Part shown: positions 1 to 12,319 of the stretch, in pieces
Position numbering within the stretch: the stretch's first letter is position 1
Layout: the number at the start of each line of letters is the position of its first letter
Source: Cryptomeria japonica
Taxonomy: Eukaryota > Streptophyta > Pinopsida > Cupressales > Cupressaceae
Reading direction: 5' to 3'
NCBI RefSeq assembly: GCF_030272615.1
Contig: NC_081413.1
Span: 551,386,136-551,450,135, forward strand
Length of the DNA stretch: 64,000 nt
Position numbers and translations under genes: made by a program
The notes under the pieces: model-generated
Told to the model about the DNA's origin: nothing
The model's database searches: none
Seen by the model: the letters and a program-made list of their open reading frames with translations, nothing else

Positions 1-123
1 TTATGTGATATATTTTAAGGGGAAAGAACCTTCAATCCCTTAAAACTTAGGATTCATTTTGAAATACTTAGTTCATAGAGAAATATTTTATGTGACTTCT
101 TCCACAAGAGGATTATGCTTGTA

Positions 124-480
124 TTGTTGAACACCCATCAGGACTAAGAGGGGGGGCGAATCAGTTCAGAACTTCAAAATTTATTATTAATAAACAACAT
201 TAACTTACTTAGCAATAACACATATAAGCATCAACCATCAACACATGAACACCAGATTTACATGGAAAACCTAAATAGGAAAAAACCACGATGAGAATCT
301 AACTCACAATATGAATAACAATGTTTACAACATTTTAGGCATATTGCCAAGGAGCCCCAACACCGAAAACATAATTCCTCAGCAAGCAAGAGCATATCCG
401 GACCAACATCCATCTGGATAACTAGGTTCGACATCAATGACAATGTTACAAGCTAATGCTTACAACAATCTCCAAAATGT
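124..480. repeat. Diverged fragment of the LTR family seen complete at 22604-23679
   Basis: The stretch has the same landmarks in the same order as the intact copy at 22604-23679: a GA-GGGGGG-GAATCAGTT block near 150, then about 100 bases later a TTACATGGAAAACC block followed by an AAAAACCACGATG block and ACTCACAATATGA. Identity is low elsewhere, and neither clear ends nor a target duplication are visible. I read it as an old fragment. Orientation of the family is not established. Confidence 0.45.
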
Positions 481-2990
481 ATATGGCCTTGGACATATAA
501 ATTAGTATCCATAAGGTCACTTTAAATTTTTTTTATTATATTTCTTAAACATGCATGCCCATTAAATATTATCACTATAAAATGACTAATCCAACAAAAT
601 TTCAAAGTTAATCATATATGTTCTATATTTAGAACTCTACCCATGTCAATTAAATGTAAAAAGTAAAGTCAAAAGATAATAAATATTGAGAGAGAAAGAT
701 ACACACATTTGATTTCCAAGAGTTCCATGCAAATATCTAAACCATTCCTATAATATTAGGTACTAACACAATTCAAGTACATAAATAGTACAATCTTCGA
801 CAAGATTTATTACCTAGATATTGAGATGGATGGGCACCATATGAAGGTGTAGATCATCACCATTCTTAATTACAAAATATAATGCTTAACAATTAAAAAA
901 AAAATCTAGTAACAACATAATTAATATTATTCACCCGATGTTAATCTTATATAGGAAATAAAGAAAAAAGAATATCTCTTTACATTAACTTTCCAAAACT
1001 ATGAAATGTTTCCAACTAATAAAAAGTATTCATTTTGGGTATTTATAGAGTTTTCCCTGGTTAGTTATAAAATATAAGTAGGCGATTACAAATTTACAAA
1101 CTAGTAACAATTTCAACAAATTAAAAATTTATTTGAGTGTGGATATCAACCTCAAAAAGAAAAGAAACATTCACATCCATCCTACAGTGAATAAATTGAT
1201 TCCTCTTACTCACCTCTTGGGATGACAAATTGATCTTTCATGTTTGGTAATCCACTTGCACCTTCTTTACATTTGTTTCCATGATATGTGTTAGCTTCTC
1301 CTAAATCTAATTTGGTTTTCCTTGGTTGATTGATTCTTCTTAGACACCACCTCTAAGAATACTTACAATGTTCTATGCACGTATAAAAATTGGTAGCAAA
1401 ATTTAGGACTTATAAGGTAACCATGAAGACTTTTAGCTCCATCAAAAAGGTATCAATGTATATTAGGTTTCCTTAGGCATCTTCAATGTGTCGAAATCTG
1501 ATTGAAATGAAATGTATCACAATCTTGGTCATGGCACCCATTATAGGAGCTTCAATCTCATTTTTCCTTGATTGTCTCCAGGTTTGTTTTATTTGTTTTT
1601 ATATAAATATGGATCAAAGCTCATTTGTTTTCTATATTTTTGGATTAATCCCCAAAAACTTCCAACTCAATTTCATTTAGCAAATTGTGGTGACACAATC
1701 CACTAGATTGTGGCACCTAAGTGATGTTTTAGAAATGATCTTCAAGTTATTGGAGATTTTGTATCCTTCTATTGCACCAACTTGTGAACCATCTAAATAT
1801 CCTTGCAAAGCTTTCTCAACTGACATAATACATTATGCAAGGTCGTAAGGCCCACCTCCTCTTTATTTTTCTTCAAACAAAATTAAATATTTTCTAGCAC
1901 AATGTCACTCAATATCACAATTGAGTGACAATGCCAAAGTTATGCCATATTTATCTCTAATATGCCCATGTAGATTCAAGTTCAAGACAACCAAGTTGCT
2001 TTGCAGTTTTAGATCTCTAGAATTTATTAGATCCCCTAGGGGAACTCCCCTTACACAATGTTACTCGTTTCACCCTCATTTCTTCCTATACTAGATCCCT
2101 ATTTGGGACCATAAGTGCAACCACTAAAAGTCCTCACATCACTACTAAGATAGTCATCAAAGAGTTACCACGCACCATTATTTCTTGGGAGAATAATATG
2201 GTTGGACCTCACCTACACCTCAACCTTTTAATCACTAAAATTAGGGGTTGCCACCTCCATGCCTTTCCTACACATCCAGTCAATAACATGGGTAGTCCCT
2301 CTTAATCAATGAAAATTCCCTCGACTAGTGCTTGTTATTTCTCTGCTTAAATCTATTTTAAATCAACTACAAATTTTTCTTAAGCAAGATGAAAAAATTT
2401 ATAGCTATGGGTGGGAACCAGTTGTAGATGATGACAAAGACTCATCATATTGTATATGGGATAATCTCAATGGGCAAGAACCCCCTCATAATACTAGTGC
2501 TACTCTTGCGACTTAATTTTATTATTTTCTATGCTTTTCATGTTAATCTTGTACCATAGCAACTATTTTCCTCATATAACCATTGAATCTTTGTTGTTTT
2601 TCTTTTTTTGAAGGTCGTGTGTTCTTTTACTCTCAATTTGATCTATTTATTTTGGGGGCATGGTGTCATGCCACCTATTTTAAAAAAAAGAAGATATTTT
2701 GCAAACATTTAAAAATGGCTAATGCATTTTCATCTTGTCATGTCATCACCTTCTCGTTAATTCTTCTATCCTTCCATCTCATCAATCTATGTGATAATAT
2801 TATAGTACCTACCCTCTCGAATTTTCTCATCCATTGATCTTTCTAATTAATCTCTACAATTGATCAAATGTTAAGTAAGACATAAATAACACCTTCACTC
2901 ATTCATTTTCCTTGGCTAGCACTCTTATGATCAAATCTCTTATACAAATATGTTTGAACAAGAATCTATCTTTATCATTATCAAGCTAGT
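481..2990. other. AT-rich intergenic DNA, no gene recognised
   Basis: About 2.5 kb of AT-rich DNA with many stops in all frames. The short open frames (for example 1486-1680 and 2583-2837) have no recognisable motif and look like chance. It is simply the left flank of element A. Confidence 0.5.
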
Positions 2991-3509
2991 TGATCAAAAG
3001 CAAATTTGAAATATTGAAAAAAATATTTTCATATTTTTTCTAGTTTTTCTATATGTTAGTATTTGGTGTTTTTGAAGGCCTTCATGGCATTTTCAGCCCT
3101 TGAAACTTTGGCCTACCCCTTACATCATTGTCGTAGGCATGTTCTTTTAGGACTTTGCCTTAATCTCTTGGAGACCTTTCCAACGAGTTAAACGGCTCGT
3201 AATTTCGAGTCCCGAGTAGAAAGTTATGCCTAGTTAAATTTAGGACAAAATTTCATATAGTTTTTTTTTTTAATTTTCGTAGTTTTAGATTTTATTATGT
3301 AAATAAACAAATGTGACTGTTGGGTTTTGATTCTCAAAAGGCTTTGGTGGCCCTTGGAATCTCATGAACTGATATATGTTGATTTTTTGAATTGAATAGA
3401 TTACTTTTTGGCTTGCTTCAATTATATGTTTACCTTGTTCATGTAAACAAATCCACAATACCGCAGGTTCTCACTCAGGTGTTATCATCCAAATCCATAA
3501 TTTGGATTG
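2991..3509 (+). repeat. 5' LTR of element A
   Basis: Aligns along its length with 8071-8585. It starts TGATCAAAAGC (3' copy TGATCAGAAGC). Its last bases GGATTG correspond to GGATCA in the 3' copy, so the terminal CA has decayed here. Shared blocks include CTTGGAGACCTTTCCAACGA near 3170 and a TTGTTCATGTAAACAAATCC block near 3440. Confidence 0.85.
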
Positions 3510-3510
3510 G

Positions 3511-3521
3511 TGGTATCAAAG
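3511..3521 (+). other. Primer binding site of element A (initiator tRNA-Met type)
   Basis: TGGTATCAAAG lies one base after the 5' LTR and matches the common plant PBS TGGTATCAGAG, complementary to the 3' end of initiator tRNA-Met, with one mismatch. Confidence 0.75.
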
Positions 3522-3629
3522 AAAGTTTTCTCCTGTATGTCATATCACATGCGATCAACATATCAAAGATTGGGGTTGGAAACAAGGAATCCTTCAGACT
3601 ATCTTCCTTTGAGATGCACACGATCATAG

Positions 3630-4548
3630 ATGGCTAAGTTGCAGACCGACGATGACATTAAAGTGTTGGTTGCAGATGCATTAACAAAACAAAGTGAAGA
3701 AATGATGGAGCAGTTCAAGCAAATGCTGGAAATTCATGGGTCACAAGCAAACCCACCATTCACAAGCTATACACCATTCAAGGTGCAAGTGAATTTTGAT
3801 ATACCCACATTTCAGGGAAAGATTGATGCAGATGTTGTTGATGATTGGGTTTCAAAACTGGAAAGGTATTTCTCTGTCAACTAGTTCTAAGATGAAGAGA
3901 AAATAACTTTCACTCTTCTCAAAGCTGAAAATCATGTGAAATATTTGTGGGAATCGAAGTTAGCATCCAAGGTAGCAAAAACTGGCAGTACCTTTATTTT
4001 TTTATTAAAAACCCACATGGGGAGAATTCATGGAGAACATAAAGGAAGAATACTTTCATGTAGATACATATGAACAGAAATATATGCAGCGGCAATTACT
4101 TTGATAGAAAAGGACCAAATTGTTCAAGAATATACTAATATGTTTCATGCTTTAGCAGCAAAGCTTGGCATCAAATATTGTGAGAAGCACCGAATTTTGA
4201 AATATCAGAGTGGACTTCATAGGTATATCCAAACCGAAATGGAATTCATGAACATAGAGACTCTACCTAGTGCATATAAATTTGCTACAAAAATTGAGGA
4301 GAAATTCAAATAGAAAGGAAGGAGGGATAACTTCGCAAACAATAGATGGAAGGGTGAAGGTGGCAAAAGTACATGGAAACAAACCTCCACAGAATCTTCT
4401 CCCAATTCACCAATAAAAAAGGCATGGGGTATGAAGAAGATACAAGAAAATGATATGTCGTGTAAATTCCATAAGAGTCCCTCTCATAACACAAAAGATT
4501 GCAGAACCATAAAAAATTTAATGATGGAGATGCATGAGGACAAGGCAT
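3630..4548 (+). pseudogene. gag of element A (broken)
   Basis: Capsid/nucleocapsid remnant. The ATG at 3630 opens a frame whose first 84 codons end at TAG (3882-3884); the same frame is open again at 4101-4313 and ends near 4548. Between 3885 and 4100 the recognisable part of the capsid (WGEFMENIKEEYF) lies in another frame, so at least two compensating frameshifts occurred. Near the end, from 4461, is a zinc-knuckle-like CKFHKSPSHNTKDC with spacing C-x2-H-x4-H-x4-C rather than the usual CCHC. Not functional. Confidence 0.75.
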
Positions 4549-4556
4549 AACCTAAG

Positions 4557-5895
4557 GTGGTAGAATCTTGCACAAAAGAAAGTCATGAACAGGTCATTGA
4601 GGTTGATCCATATGCAATGGTAGCTACTACAAAGATATTGCCCCGGGATGATGAGGAGAGATTGTTCCACTCACAGATGTGGGTCGGGGGAAAAGCCCTA
4701 CACTTTATTGTTGCTAGTGGAAGTCAAAAGAACCTAATATCAACAGAGATTGTGAAGAGATTGAATCTGAAAAACAACAGCACACCCGCAACCCTATTCA
4801 ATGGGATGGGTAAGTCAAGGGAGAGATATCCAAGTGCACCAGCAGTGTCGCCTTTCATACTCTATAAATCCTTTCAAAGATGAGGTAATATGTGATGTGG
4901 CTCCTTTAGATGTTTGTGATGTTCTGTTAGGACAACCATATATGTACCAGCGCCATGGTGTTTATGATTCCAGACCTCGCAGTGTGACAATCAGATTAGG
5001 TGAGCAGAAATACTAAATACCAGAGGTAAGCCCTGCATACTCTACCTCTTTGATTAGTGCTAAGCAATGTAGGAGGTTGGTTGCCAAAATGGGAACATTC
5101 ATATTATTGATGATTCATTCTAAAGAAGAGAGAAAGTCGGTATATAATTCCCATGCCATCACAAACACCACAACCCTACAGAAAAGATCAATGGATCAAA
5201 TTTTGATAAAATATGAGAATCTATTTAAGTTACCAACTAGGGTACCTACACACTGCCAAGTGAGACACACTATTGATTTGATACCAGGAACTCCATTGCC
5301 TAATGAACCAGTCTACTGTAGATCAGTATTAGAAGATAAAAAAATTAAGAGGCAAATACAAGAATTGATTGAGAAGGGACGTATTCATCCAAGTGCATCA
5401 CCCTATGGCAGTCTCATTGTTCTGGAAAAGAAAAAGGATGGAACTTGGAGACTTTGTATTGACTATAGGGCCTTGAACAAAATTTTAGTCAAAAATAGGT
5501 ATCCACTCCCCTGGATAGATGACCTCTTGGACCATCTTAGAGGGGCCCAATTCTTCACAAAAATTGATTTGAAATCGGGATACCATCAGGTACCAATTGA
5601 CTCAGCTGATGTGTGGAAGACAACTTTCAAATCTAAAGAGGGATTGTTTGAATGGATAGTGATGCCTTTTGGTCTAACAAATTCTCCAGCGATATTCATG
5701 AGAATGATGAATGATATACTCAGACCATTCATTGATTCCTTCGTGGTGGTATATCTGGATGACATACTCATCTTCAGCAAAACTTGGGAGGAACATTTAC
5801 AACATGTGGAAAAAAATCTCTCAACTTTACAAGATCATGGGCTTTATGCAAACAAAGAAAGTGTTCCTTTGGTATGTAGAGTATCAGATACTTAG
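4557..5895 (+). pseudogene. Protease and reverse transcriptase of element A
   Basis: The protease part (about 4557-5020) contains FIVASGSQKNLIS where the aspartic protease family has D-S/T-G, so the catalytic Asp is Ala (codon GCT for GAT). A frameshift near 4800-4860 follows. The RT part (5050-5895) is the best preserved frame of the element: a palm segment with CIDYRALNK and the first catalytic Asp in TKIDLKSGYHQVP, the MPFGLTNSPAIF block, and an intact active-site YLDD at about 5752-5763 (VVYLDDILIFS). The frame is lost at 5893-5895 within the thumb/connection region. Confidence 0.88.
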
Positions 5896-6680
5896 GATAT
5901 TTTATTGATAGTGAGGGTGTTCATGTTGATCCAGAGAAGATACAAGTGATTAAGGACTGGCCATCTCCTAGAAATCTCACAGAGTTACGAAGTTTCCTTA
6001 GGTTGGCAAAATTTTATCGTAGATTTGTGTTGGGGTTTTCCCATTTGTCTTGGCCTTTAAATCAGTCATTGCGGGGGGAAACACAAGCAAAGTTTAAATG
6101 GACAGGTGCTCAACAAGAAGCATTTGAGGAGTTAAAACGAAGGCTATGTTCTGCAACAGTTTTGTCTCTTCTTGACCTGCAACAGTCATTTGAAATACAA
6201 ACCGATGCATAAGAATATGCCCTACGAGCAGTCCTCATGCAACATGGTCACCCAATTGCATATCATAGTTAGACTTTTTCTGATACAGTGCGTCGGTATG
6301 TCACTTATGACAAGGAACTGTATGTTATTGTTCAAGCCTATAAGCAGTGGAAACATTATATTTTGGGTAAGGAGATTGTCATCCACATAGACCACAAACC
6401 TCTTCAATTTTTGCAAACACAAGGGAAGTTGTAGAATGATCGACATCAACGATGGTCAGCCTATCTTCAACAATTTCATCTCAATATTCGCCACAAGAAG
6501 GGAAGCACTAACAAAGTAGAAGACTGTTTGAGCAGGCCTTCGATTGCAGCTATAAGTATGGTATTAGACTCATGTGGTCATCAAACTGAAGCCTGGGCTT
6601 GCTTGTATGAGAATGATGTTGAATTTGCAGATGTTTATAGTCAATTAGTGAAGGGACATCAAGTGAATGACTTATATTTG
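5896..6680 (+). pseudogene. RNase H of element A
   Basis: Continues RT in a shifted frame from about 5896: VHVDPEKIQVIKDWPSPRN (connection), FKWTGAQQEAFEELK, then the RNase H start EIQTDA followed directly by a TAA (6210-6212). Further on, in the same sense, come a TYDKELY block, IDHKPLQFLQTQGKL and a TAG at 6432-6434, then QRWSAYLQQF and ECLSRP-like EDCLSRP. This is the usual single RNase H of Ty3/gypsy elements. At least three in-frame stops. Confidence 0.78.
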
Positions 6681-6689
6681 TAGGATGGA

Positions 6690-8060
6690 ATGCTTTGTCA
6701 CCTTGTCTAAATCTGTGTGCCCAATGCAGAACGCAAAAAGCTAATATGGCAAGCTCACTATAGTAAGGTTGTTGGTCATTTTGGCATAGGTAAGACTACT
6801 GCTATACTTCAAAGGTATTTTTATTGGCCAAAGTTGAGAAATGATGTCATTTCATATATTCAAGCTTGTATCGCATGTGTTATTGCTAAGCCTACCAATC
6901 GTAAACTTGGACTGTATTCACCTCTTCTTGTTCTTGAAAAACCTTGGCATTCAGTTTCTATGGACTTTATGTCTGGTCTTCCTACCACCAAAAGAGGCCA
7001 TGATTGTGTGTATGTTGTGGTAGATAGGTTCTCAAAAATGGTAGTAATAGTGGCTTGTAAAAAACAATTTCTGCAGAGGACACTGCAAAGCTTTTCTTTG
7101 AACACATTTGGGTTCATTTTGGTCTGTCAAATACCATTATCTCAGATAGGGACAGTAGGTTTCTTAGTAAGTTCTAGTCTACATTATGGGAAAAGATGGA
7201 CATAAAATTAACAAAGTCTACTACTTTCCATCCTCAAACAAATGGCCAAACAAAGGTAGTGAATCAGATGATCATTCACATCCTACGCATGTATCACTCA
7301 AAACATCCCCGCACATGGGATGAAAGTCTTCCATATGTTCAGCATAACTACAATGGGGTAATTCACAGTTTGACTGGTCACAGCCCATTTGAGGTTTGTC
7401 TTGGTTATCAGCCACTTGCACCCATGGATGTTGCCATACCACTTATTCAACTTGATCTAGTTCCACGTGTTGGTAAGGAGGAAGATAAGGCAGCCCAATT
7501 CATTGATAGAATTCATCATCTGCAAGAACAAGTTCATGAAATCTTGGAGCACACCAATAAGAAATATAAGGAGAGACATGATGAGCATCATACTCCTCAT
7601 AATTTTCAAGTCGGGGACAAGGTGTGGTTGCATATCCAGAAGGAATGATTGCAGGTTCCCAATAGGAAGCTTTGTCCTTTGCGTTATGGGTCATACACAA
7701 TCATCAAGCAAGTTGGTGATAATGCTTTTGAGCTTAATCTACCCCCATTTCTGGGTCTTCATCCAGTCTTCAATGTGGAACTCTTGAAGCCATATTTTCC
7801 TCCACTATTAGATGTTGGAGATGTGGCAGAAACAATTTCCACTACATAATTGAATCTAGATGCAGCTTCATCGTTCAAATGTGATCAGATTGTGGCCACC
7901 ATGGTGAAAACATTGAAACAATAGCAGATCTATTTGTACAAAGTGGTTCGAGCAAGGCAGATTGCTCAACAAGGAAAGTGGTTTACCAGGGAGCAGCTTC
8001 AGCTACGTTTTCCTCATCTCATTCAGAGTATTGATGCAATGGGACCCATTTATTTTCAAG
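6690..8060 (+). pseudogene. Integrase of element A with GPY/F-like C-terminus
   Basis: The HHCC zinc-binding N-terminus is visible (AHYSKVVGHFGIGKT, then CIACVIAKP). The catalytic core starts at HSVSMDFMSGLP (first Asp). A frameshift near 7080-7130 precedes the second Asp in ISDRDSRF (about 7140-7160). In the third catalytic position HPQTNGQTKVVNQ has Lys where the family has Glu. The C-terminal part (7649-7849) has RYGSYTIIKQVGDNAFELN, a GPY/F-like module, followed by HPVFNVELLKPY. A basic tail runs to about 8060 with a stop near 7921. Dead enzyme. Confidence 0.85.
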
Positions 8061-8068
8061 GGGGAAGT
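8058..8068 (+). other. Polypurine tract of element A
   Basis: AAGGGGGAAGT lies two bases before the 3' LTR, the expected site for plus-strand DNA priming. Confidence 0.75.
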
Positions 8069-8070
8069 AA

Positions 8071-8585
8071 TGATCAGAAGCAAATTTGAAATATTGAAAA
8101 TAATATTTTCATATTTTTCTAGTTTTTCTATATGTTAGTATTTGGTGTTTTTGAAGGCCTTCGGGACATTTTTAGCCCTTGAAACTTTGGCATGTCCCTT
8201 AGAGAATTTTCATAGGCACATTCTTTCAAAACTATGCCTTAAGCTCTTGGAGACCTTTCCAACGAGTTAAACGGCTCGTAATTTTGAGTCTTGAGTAGAA
8301 AGTTATGCCTAGTTAAAGTTAGGACAAAATTTCATATAGTTTTTTAAAATTTTCGTAGTTTTAGATTTTACTATGTAAATAAACAGATGTGACTATTGGG
8401 TTTCGATTCTCAAGGGGATTTGGTGACCCTTGGAATCGCATGAACAGATAGATGTTGAATTTCAGAATTGAATAGATTACTTTTTGGCTTGCTTCAATTC
8501 TGTGTTTACCTTGTTCATGTAAACAAATCCACAATACTGTAGGTTCTCACTCACGTTTTGTCACCTGAATCCATAATTCGGATCA
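8071..8585 (+). repeat. 3' LTR of element A
   Basis: Partner of 2991-3509. It begins TGATCAGAAG right after the polypurine tract and ends GGATCA, giving canonical TG...CA ends. Confidence 0.85.
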
Positions 8586-10880
8586 TTAGCACTATCATCA
8601 TAAGTTATCAAACATCAAGCCTTCATACTATCATGATGATATCAAAGTTATGTTACAAAAACTGAGAGGAACTCTACATCAAACATCTTGTCAATATCAA
8701 GTAAACAATGAAGCAGTATAAAGTCTTTTAGTATTGTTGTTTATCATTTGATTTATACATAGATCTTATGCTTTATTGAGTGAGTGTGAATGTAAATTTT
8801 AAATCTTACATTGTGTTGTTTTCATCTTATTTAAATTCACATTTTCATACCTTCACATACATAAACACATTTATTTTAATATATACCATTTCTTCTTATC
8901 TCTCTTTCCTAGATAGTATGAATACCTCTTCTTCGAATTGTGCAAATCAATTCAACTCTCATTTTATTGACAAAATTAGCCCACACGACTACTGATTTTC
9001 TTATCATATTTTCACCTACACTATTTTCTGAAATTGGGTCTCAAAGTGATATTGTTATCCCATGGTATTGGTTGAGAGAGAAGGCAACATCTAATTTTCT
9101 TGAATCTTAAAATGGAAGCAATTCTTGTTGAAATCTGAAAATACATTGCCATAACCTCAATATGGGGAAGCACAAACATATGAAGCATGTGTGGTCCCTC
9201 CAAGAGTGCATCATCCACAATAAATGAATAATTTGGGAAAATCCACTAGCTAGGGAATTTTGATATCTTCAATTAGAGCTCGAGTTATCCTCATGGAAGC
9301 AAAAATTGCATCACTTAAGTAGGAGGTCTTGAAGAAACTAATTTTGTTTTGGTGCAGCTCTGAATTACATCCATCAATTGGACGGTCATGTAGAAACTTT
9401 TTCTATCCAATATAGCTCTGAATTGCCTTTGTGGGCATGAGGAAATCAACTATCTGCAATTGGGAATCTTTCATTATTGAAAATCATAAACAGGAGAGTT
9501 GCCTAGGCAGGATCTAAGTGATGGGAATCCCAAACAACTTATATGTATTAATACCATAGTTTGCATGACCATTTAAATTAATAGTTTCTCCTTTATTTTA
9601 TTCTCAATTGTTCTAGTAATCTCTCTTTATTATTCTTTATTATTTTTAAAATTTCAAAGTATACATAAGTTTATCATCCTTAGATTCCTAGTTGAGATCA
9701 CTTCTTCCATTTGTTTCAAGGAAAAAACAAGGTTTAGGTAGTGAGCTTAAATTTTTTATTATCTCATTAGAGAAAATTATCAAGTAATTTTTTTTAAAAA
9801 GTTGGTTTAGATGTTTGGTCATAATATACTTTTTTTTTTCAATTTTTACTTGATTTTCTTTTGAAGTCACCTCACTCTACATTTAGAGAGAAATCCTCAA
9901 AACATGACTATATGTCAAACAAGAAATTGTTTTGCCTAGTACAAGTGGATTGAAATTTGAACCATAACAACTCAAGTGTTATACTCCAAAAGTAATTGAT
10001 TTTAGGTTCTAATCGCATGAGTGGAATTCTCACCCATACATGTATTAAAATTGTTCCTTGAATGGACTTTCCAAGTATGCAAAAGTGGATATTCTTTTTA
10101 AGCCCCTTAGTCTGGGATTTTGTTTTAAGGAGTTAATCAATATTTGATTCTATGCCCTCTTCCTGCAAGTAGGGTTTCTAGCCAAAGCATCCATTAAAAT
10201 TTCTCCTTGAACAAGGTCTTCAAGTCTTCAAAGTTGAGGTTAGTTGTCAAGCCCCTAAGTTAAAGGAGTTTGTTATGGAGTCTAAACCATAAGTAGTGAT
10301 TTTGGGTTATATGTTCCATACAACAAGTGGTGTCAACCCATGTCTAGGTATCAGTAGTTGTACATCAACACCAAATGCAATACAATAAGTCACTTACCTC
10401 ACAATAGTGATCACTAATCAAACCACAACTATATACAAACACAATAAAGGGTGTTGAGTAGAAGTAGGGGAAATGATTTAAGATCACCACCAAAATAAGA
10501 CATCAATTCAATGATCACCCTCCTTATTCATGTATTTCATAAGGGGAATTTTTTGTCATCTACCTTAATTATATTAAACAATTTATACAATCCAAATTAT
10601 TCATGTGACTTCCCATATGAAGGGAAATATTTGAATAACCTTAATAATATTTAATTGTACCCCAAATAAAAATAGTTGGAAAGAGGACCTCAATAAGGTC
10701 CAATAAAACACCCTGTTATTATGCACTTATATGTTTGCACCATTTATTAAAGGAACCACAACTTGAATCAAATAACACTAAAATCTATTTATTAAATGGT
10801 CAATCAATGTGGATATGTGTTTTGTGTCATAAACACCCTCCGAGATGCTTGAAATATGTGATCTAAACAAGACCCATATT
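8586..10880. other. AT-rich intergenic DNA with a diverged tandem duplication
   Basis: No gene recognised. Two stretches about 150 bp apart (about 10021-10141 and 10170-10290) share blocks such as TATTAAAATT-GTTCCTTGAA versus CATTAAAATTTCTCCTTGAA, then CAAGT, AAGCCCC and AAGGAG in the same order. This suggests an old tandem duplication. Confidence 0.4.
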
Positions 10881-11545
10881 TTTGGAGACATTATGAAGAG
10901 AACTTTTACCTTAAGGATGGGTTGCTCTATAGGTTGAACGAGTAGTGTAAACTAAAGATTACATAGACTTCTATTTATGATGGAAGCACATATCTCCAAT
11001 GTGGTAGGTCATTAGTGTTCATAAAACAAATAATACATTTGTATATTTGTGTACGTATTGACTTAAATTACAAGTAGCAGTAGCAAGATTTATTAGAGGG
11101 TGCAAGTTGCATCACACTAATAAATTCAAACTTGCATCCTCTAATAAATTCAAAGCCAAAAAAGAATAACTGTATAATTTAAAAAAGAACTGTATACTTA
11201 GAGTGCCTTCTAGATCATGGGAAAACAAGAGTTGTATGCTTCTAATGCTTCTAGACCATGGAAGAACATTTCAATGGATTTTGTATGAGGGTTGCCAATG
11301 AACGCATATAAGATTATTTTTTAATAATAGATTTAGAAAGAGGTACATTCTAACCCGATACTCAAAGAATGTCACTGACAGAGCTTTTTTTTTTTTTACT
11401 ATATCCATTATTTCAAATAGGGAAACTCAATTTGTTAACAGGTTTTGGTCGGCCTTGTGGGAGAAGATGAATACTCATCTCCAAAAGAATATTGTATTTC
11501 GTCCCCAATTGGATAGACAAGCAAAGGTTGTGAATTAAACACTAG
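10881..11545 (+). pseudogene. Relic of a Ty3/gypsy integrase
   Basis: Degraded but readable pieces in order: FYLKDGLLYRLNE (about 10906), a zinc-finger start EAHISNVVGH (about 10985-11015, other frame), the core start WKNISMDFV-stop-GLP (11261-11300), and FVNRFWSALWEKMNTHL then a degenerate PQLDRQAKVVN (about 11430-11535). They match the order of a chromovirus-type integrase. The rest of that element is not seen. The relic ends about 50 bp before the 5' LTR of element B, which landed in or beside it. Confidence 0.65.
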
Positions 11546-11923
11546 TGCAACTCAGTAAAGGATTAAAAATAATTTCCCAAAGGTGTGCACTATATACACT
11601 CAAAAATTGGCTATGAATAATTAAATAAATATGTATTATTTATTTTTAATGTTAATTTCCTCTATTAAATAATTAAATTGAAAAGTTTAATTAATTCATT
11701 CATTTTAATCTTAATTCTTTTATTAAATAATTAATTTAAAAAGATTAATTTATTTAATTTGCTTTCATTAATATTCTTCTATTAATTAACTAAATAAAAG
11801 CATTTTTATTAATTAATTCATTATTCCCTTTCTCCTAAATCAATTAATTAAATATCTAATAATGAGTTATCTCTCATCCACTATTATATAGTCTCATTTA
11901 ATTAAATGATTTATTAATTATCT

Positions 11924-11939
11924 AATCTCCTTTTTCAAC
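11924..11939 (+). repeat. Left target-site duplication of the LINE
   Basis: AATCTCCTTTTTCAAC, identical to 18140-18155. The 3' LTR of element B has the sequence once, near 36200, which shows the ancestral empty site. Confidence 0.92.
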
Positions 11940-12319
11940 GGTTTGTGTGGGGAGTCAGGGTTTTGAGGTGTTGGGGCAGCATTCGGGGTGCCGGTTGGGG
12001 TTTGGGGTCGGCTTTTGTTTCTCTGTTTGAGCTCTGTGGTTTCCTAATCGGTGGCCTTTGTCCTTATTTTTGGTTTGTGGGGATTTTGTTTGCAGGATCA
12101 AGGGTTTTAGTGGTGTGATTCAGGGGGAGTTTTTGTGGGTTGGGGTGTGGTGGCGTAGGAGTAGAGTGGGGCTGCCCTGCCCTACCTTCTTTCTCTTTTC
12201 TTTCACTTTTGCAGAGGGTGGTGGTGTCGAGTCTTGGTATCTGTGTCACTTTGTTGTTCAATTTGTGTTCTGGTTTTTGGGGGTTTCATGGGTTTTGCTT
12301 CTTTGTGTGGGGGCCTTGC

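Larger units (their letters stand above)
2991..8585 (+). mobile_element. Element A: decayed Ty3/gypsy LTR retrotransposon, chromovirus-like
   Basis: A complete structural LTR element: two LTRs of about 519 and 515 bp, a primer binding site directly after the 5' LTR, gag, protease, RT, RNase H and integrase in the Ty3/gypsy order, and a polypurine tract directly before the 3' LTR. The flanks CTAGT (2986-2990) and TTAGC (8586-8590) could be a 5-bp target duplication with two transitions. The iMet-type PBS and a GPY/F-type integrase C-terminus suggest a chromovirus; that clade call is inference. Every ORF is broken by stops and frameshifts. The protease and integrase have each lost a catalytic residue. 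The LTRs differ at many sites, so the insertion is old. Confidence 0.9.

Noticed and set aside
1486..2837. Short open frames in the left flank
   Set aside because: AT-rich, hydrophobic chance translations with no motif and no codon-usage support.
11586..12000. TTAATTAAAT blocks as a matrix attachment region or origin
   Set aside because: They are the U3 part of the B LTR and recur in the 3' copy and, in related form, in C's LTRs.
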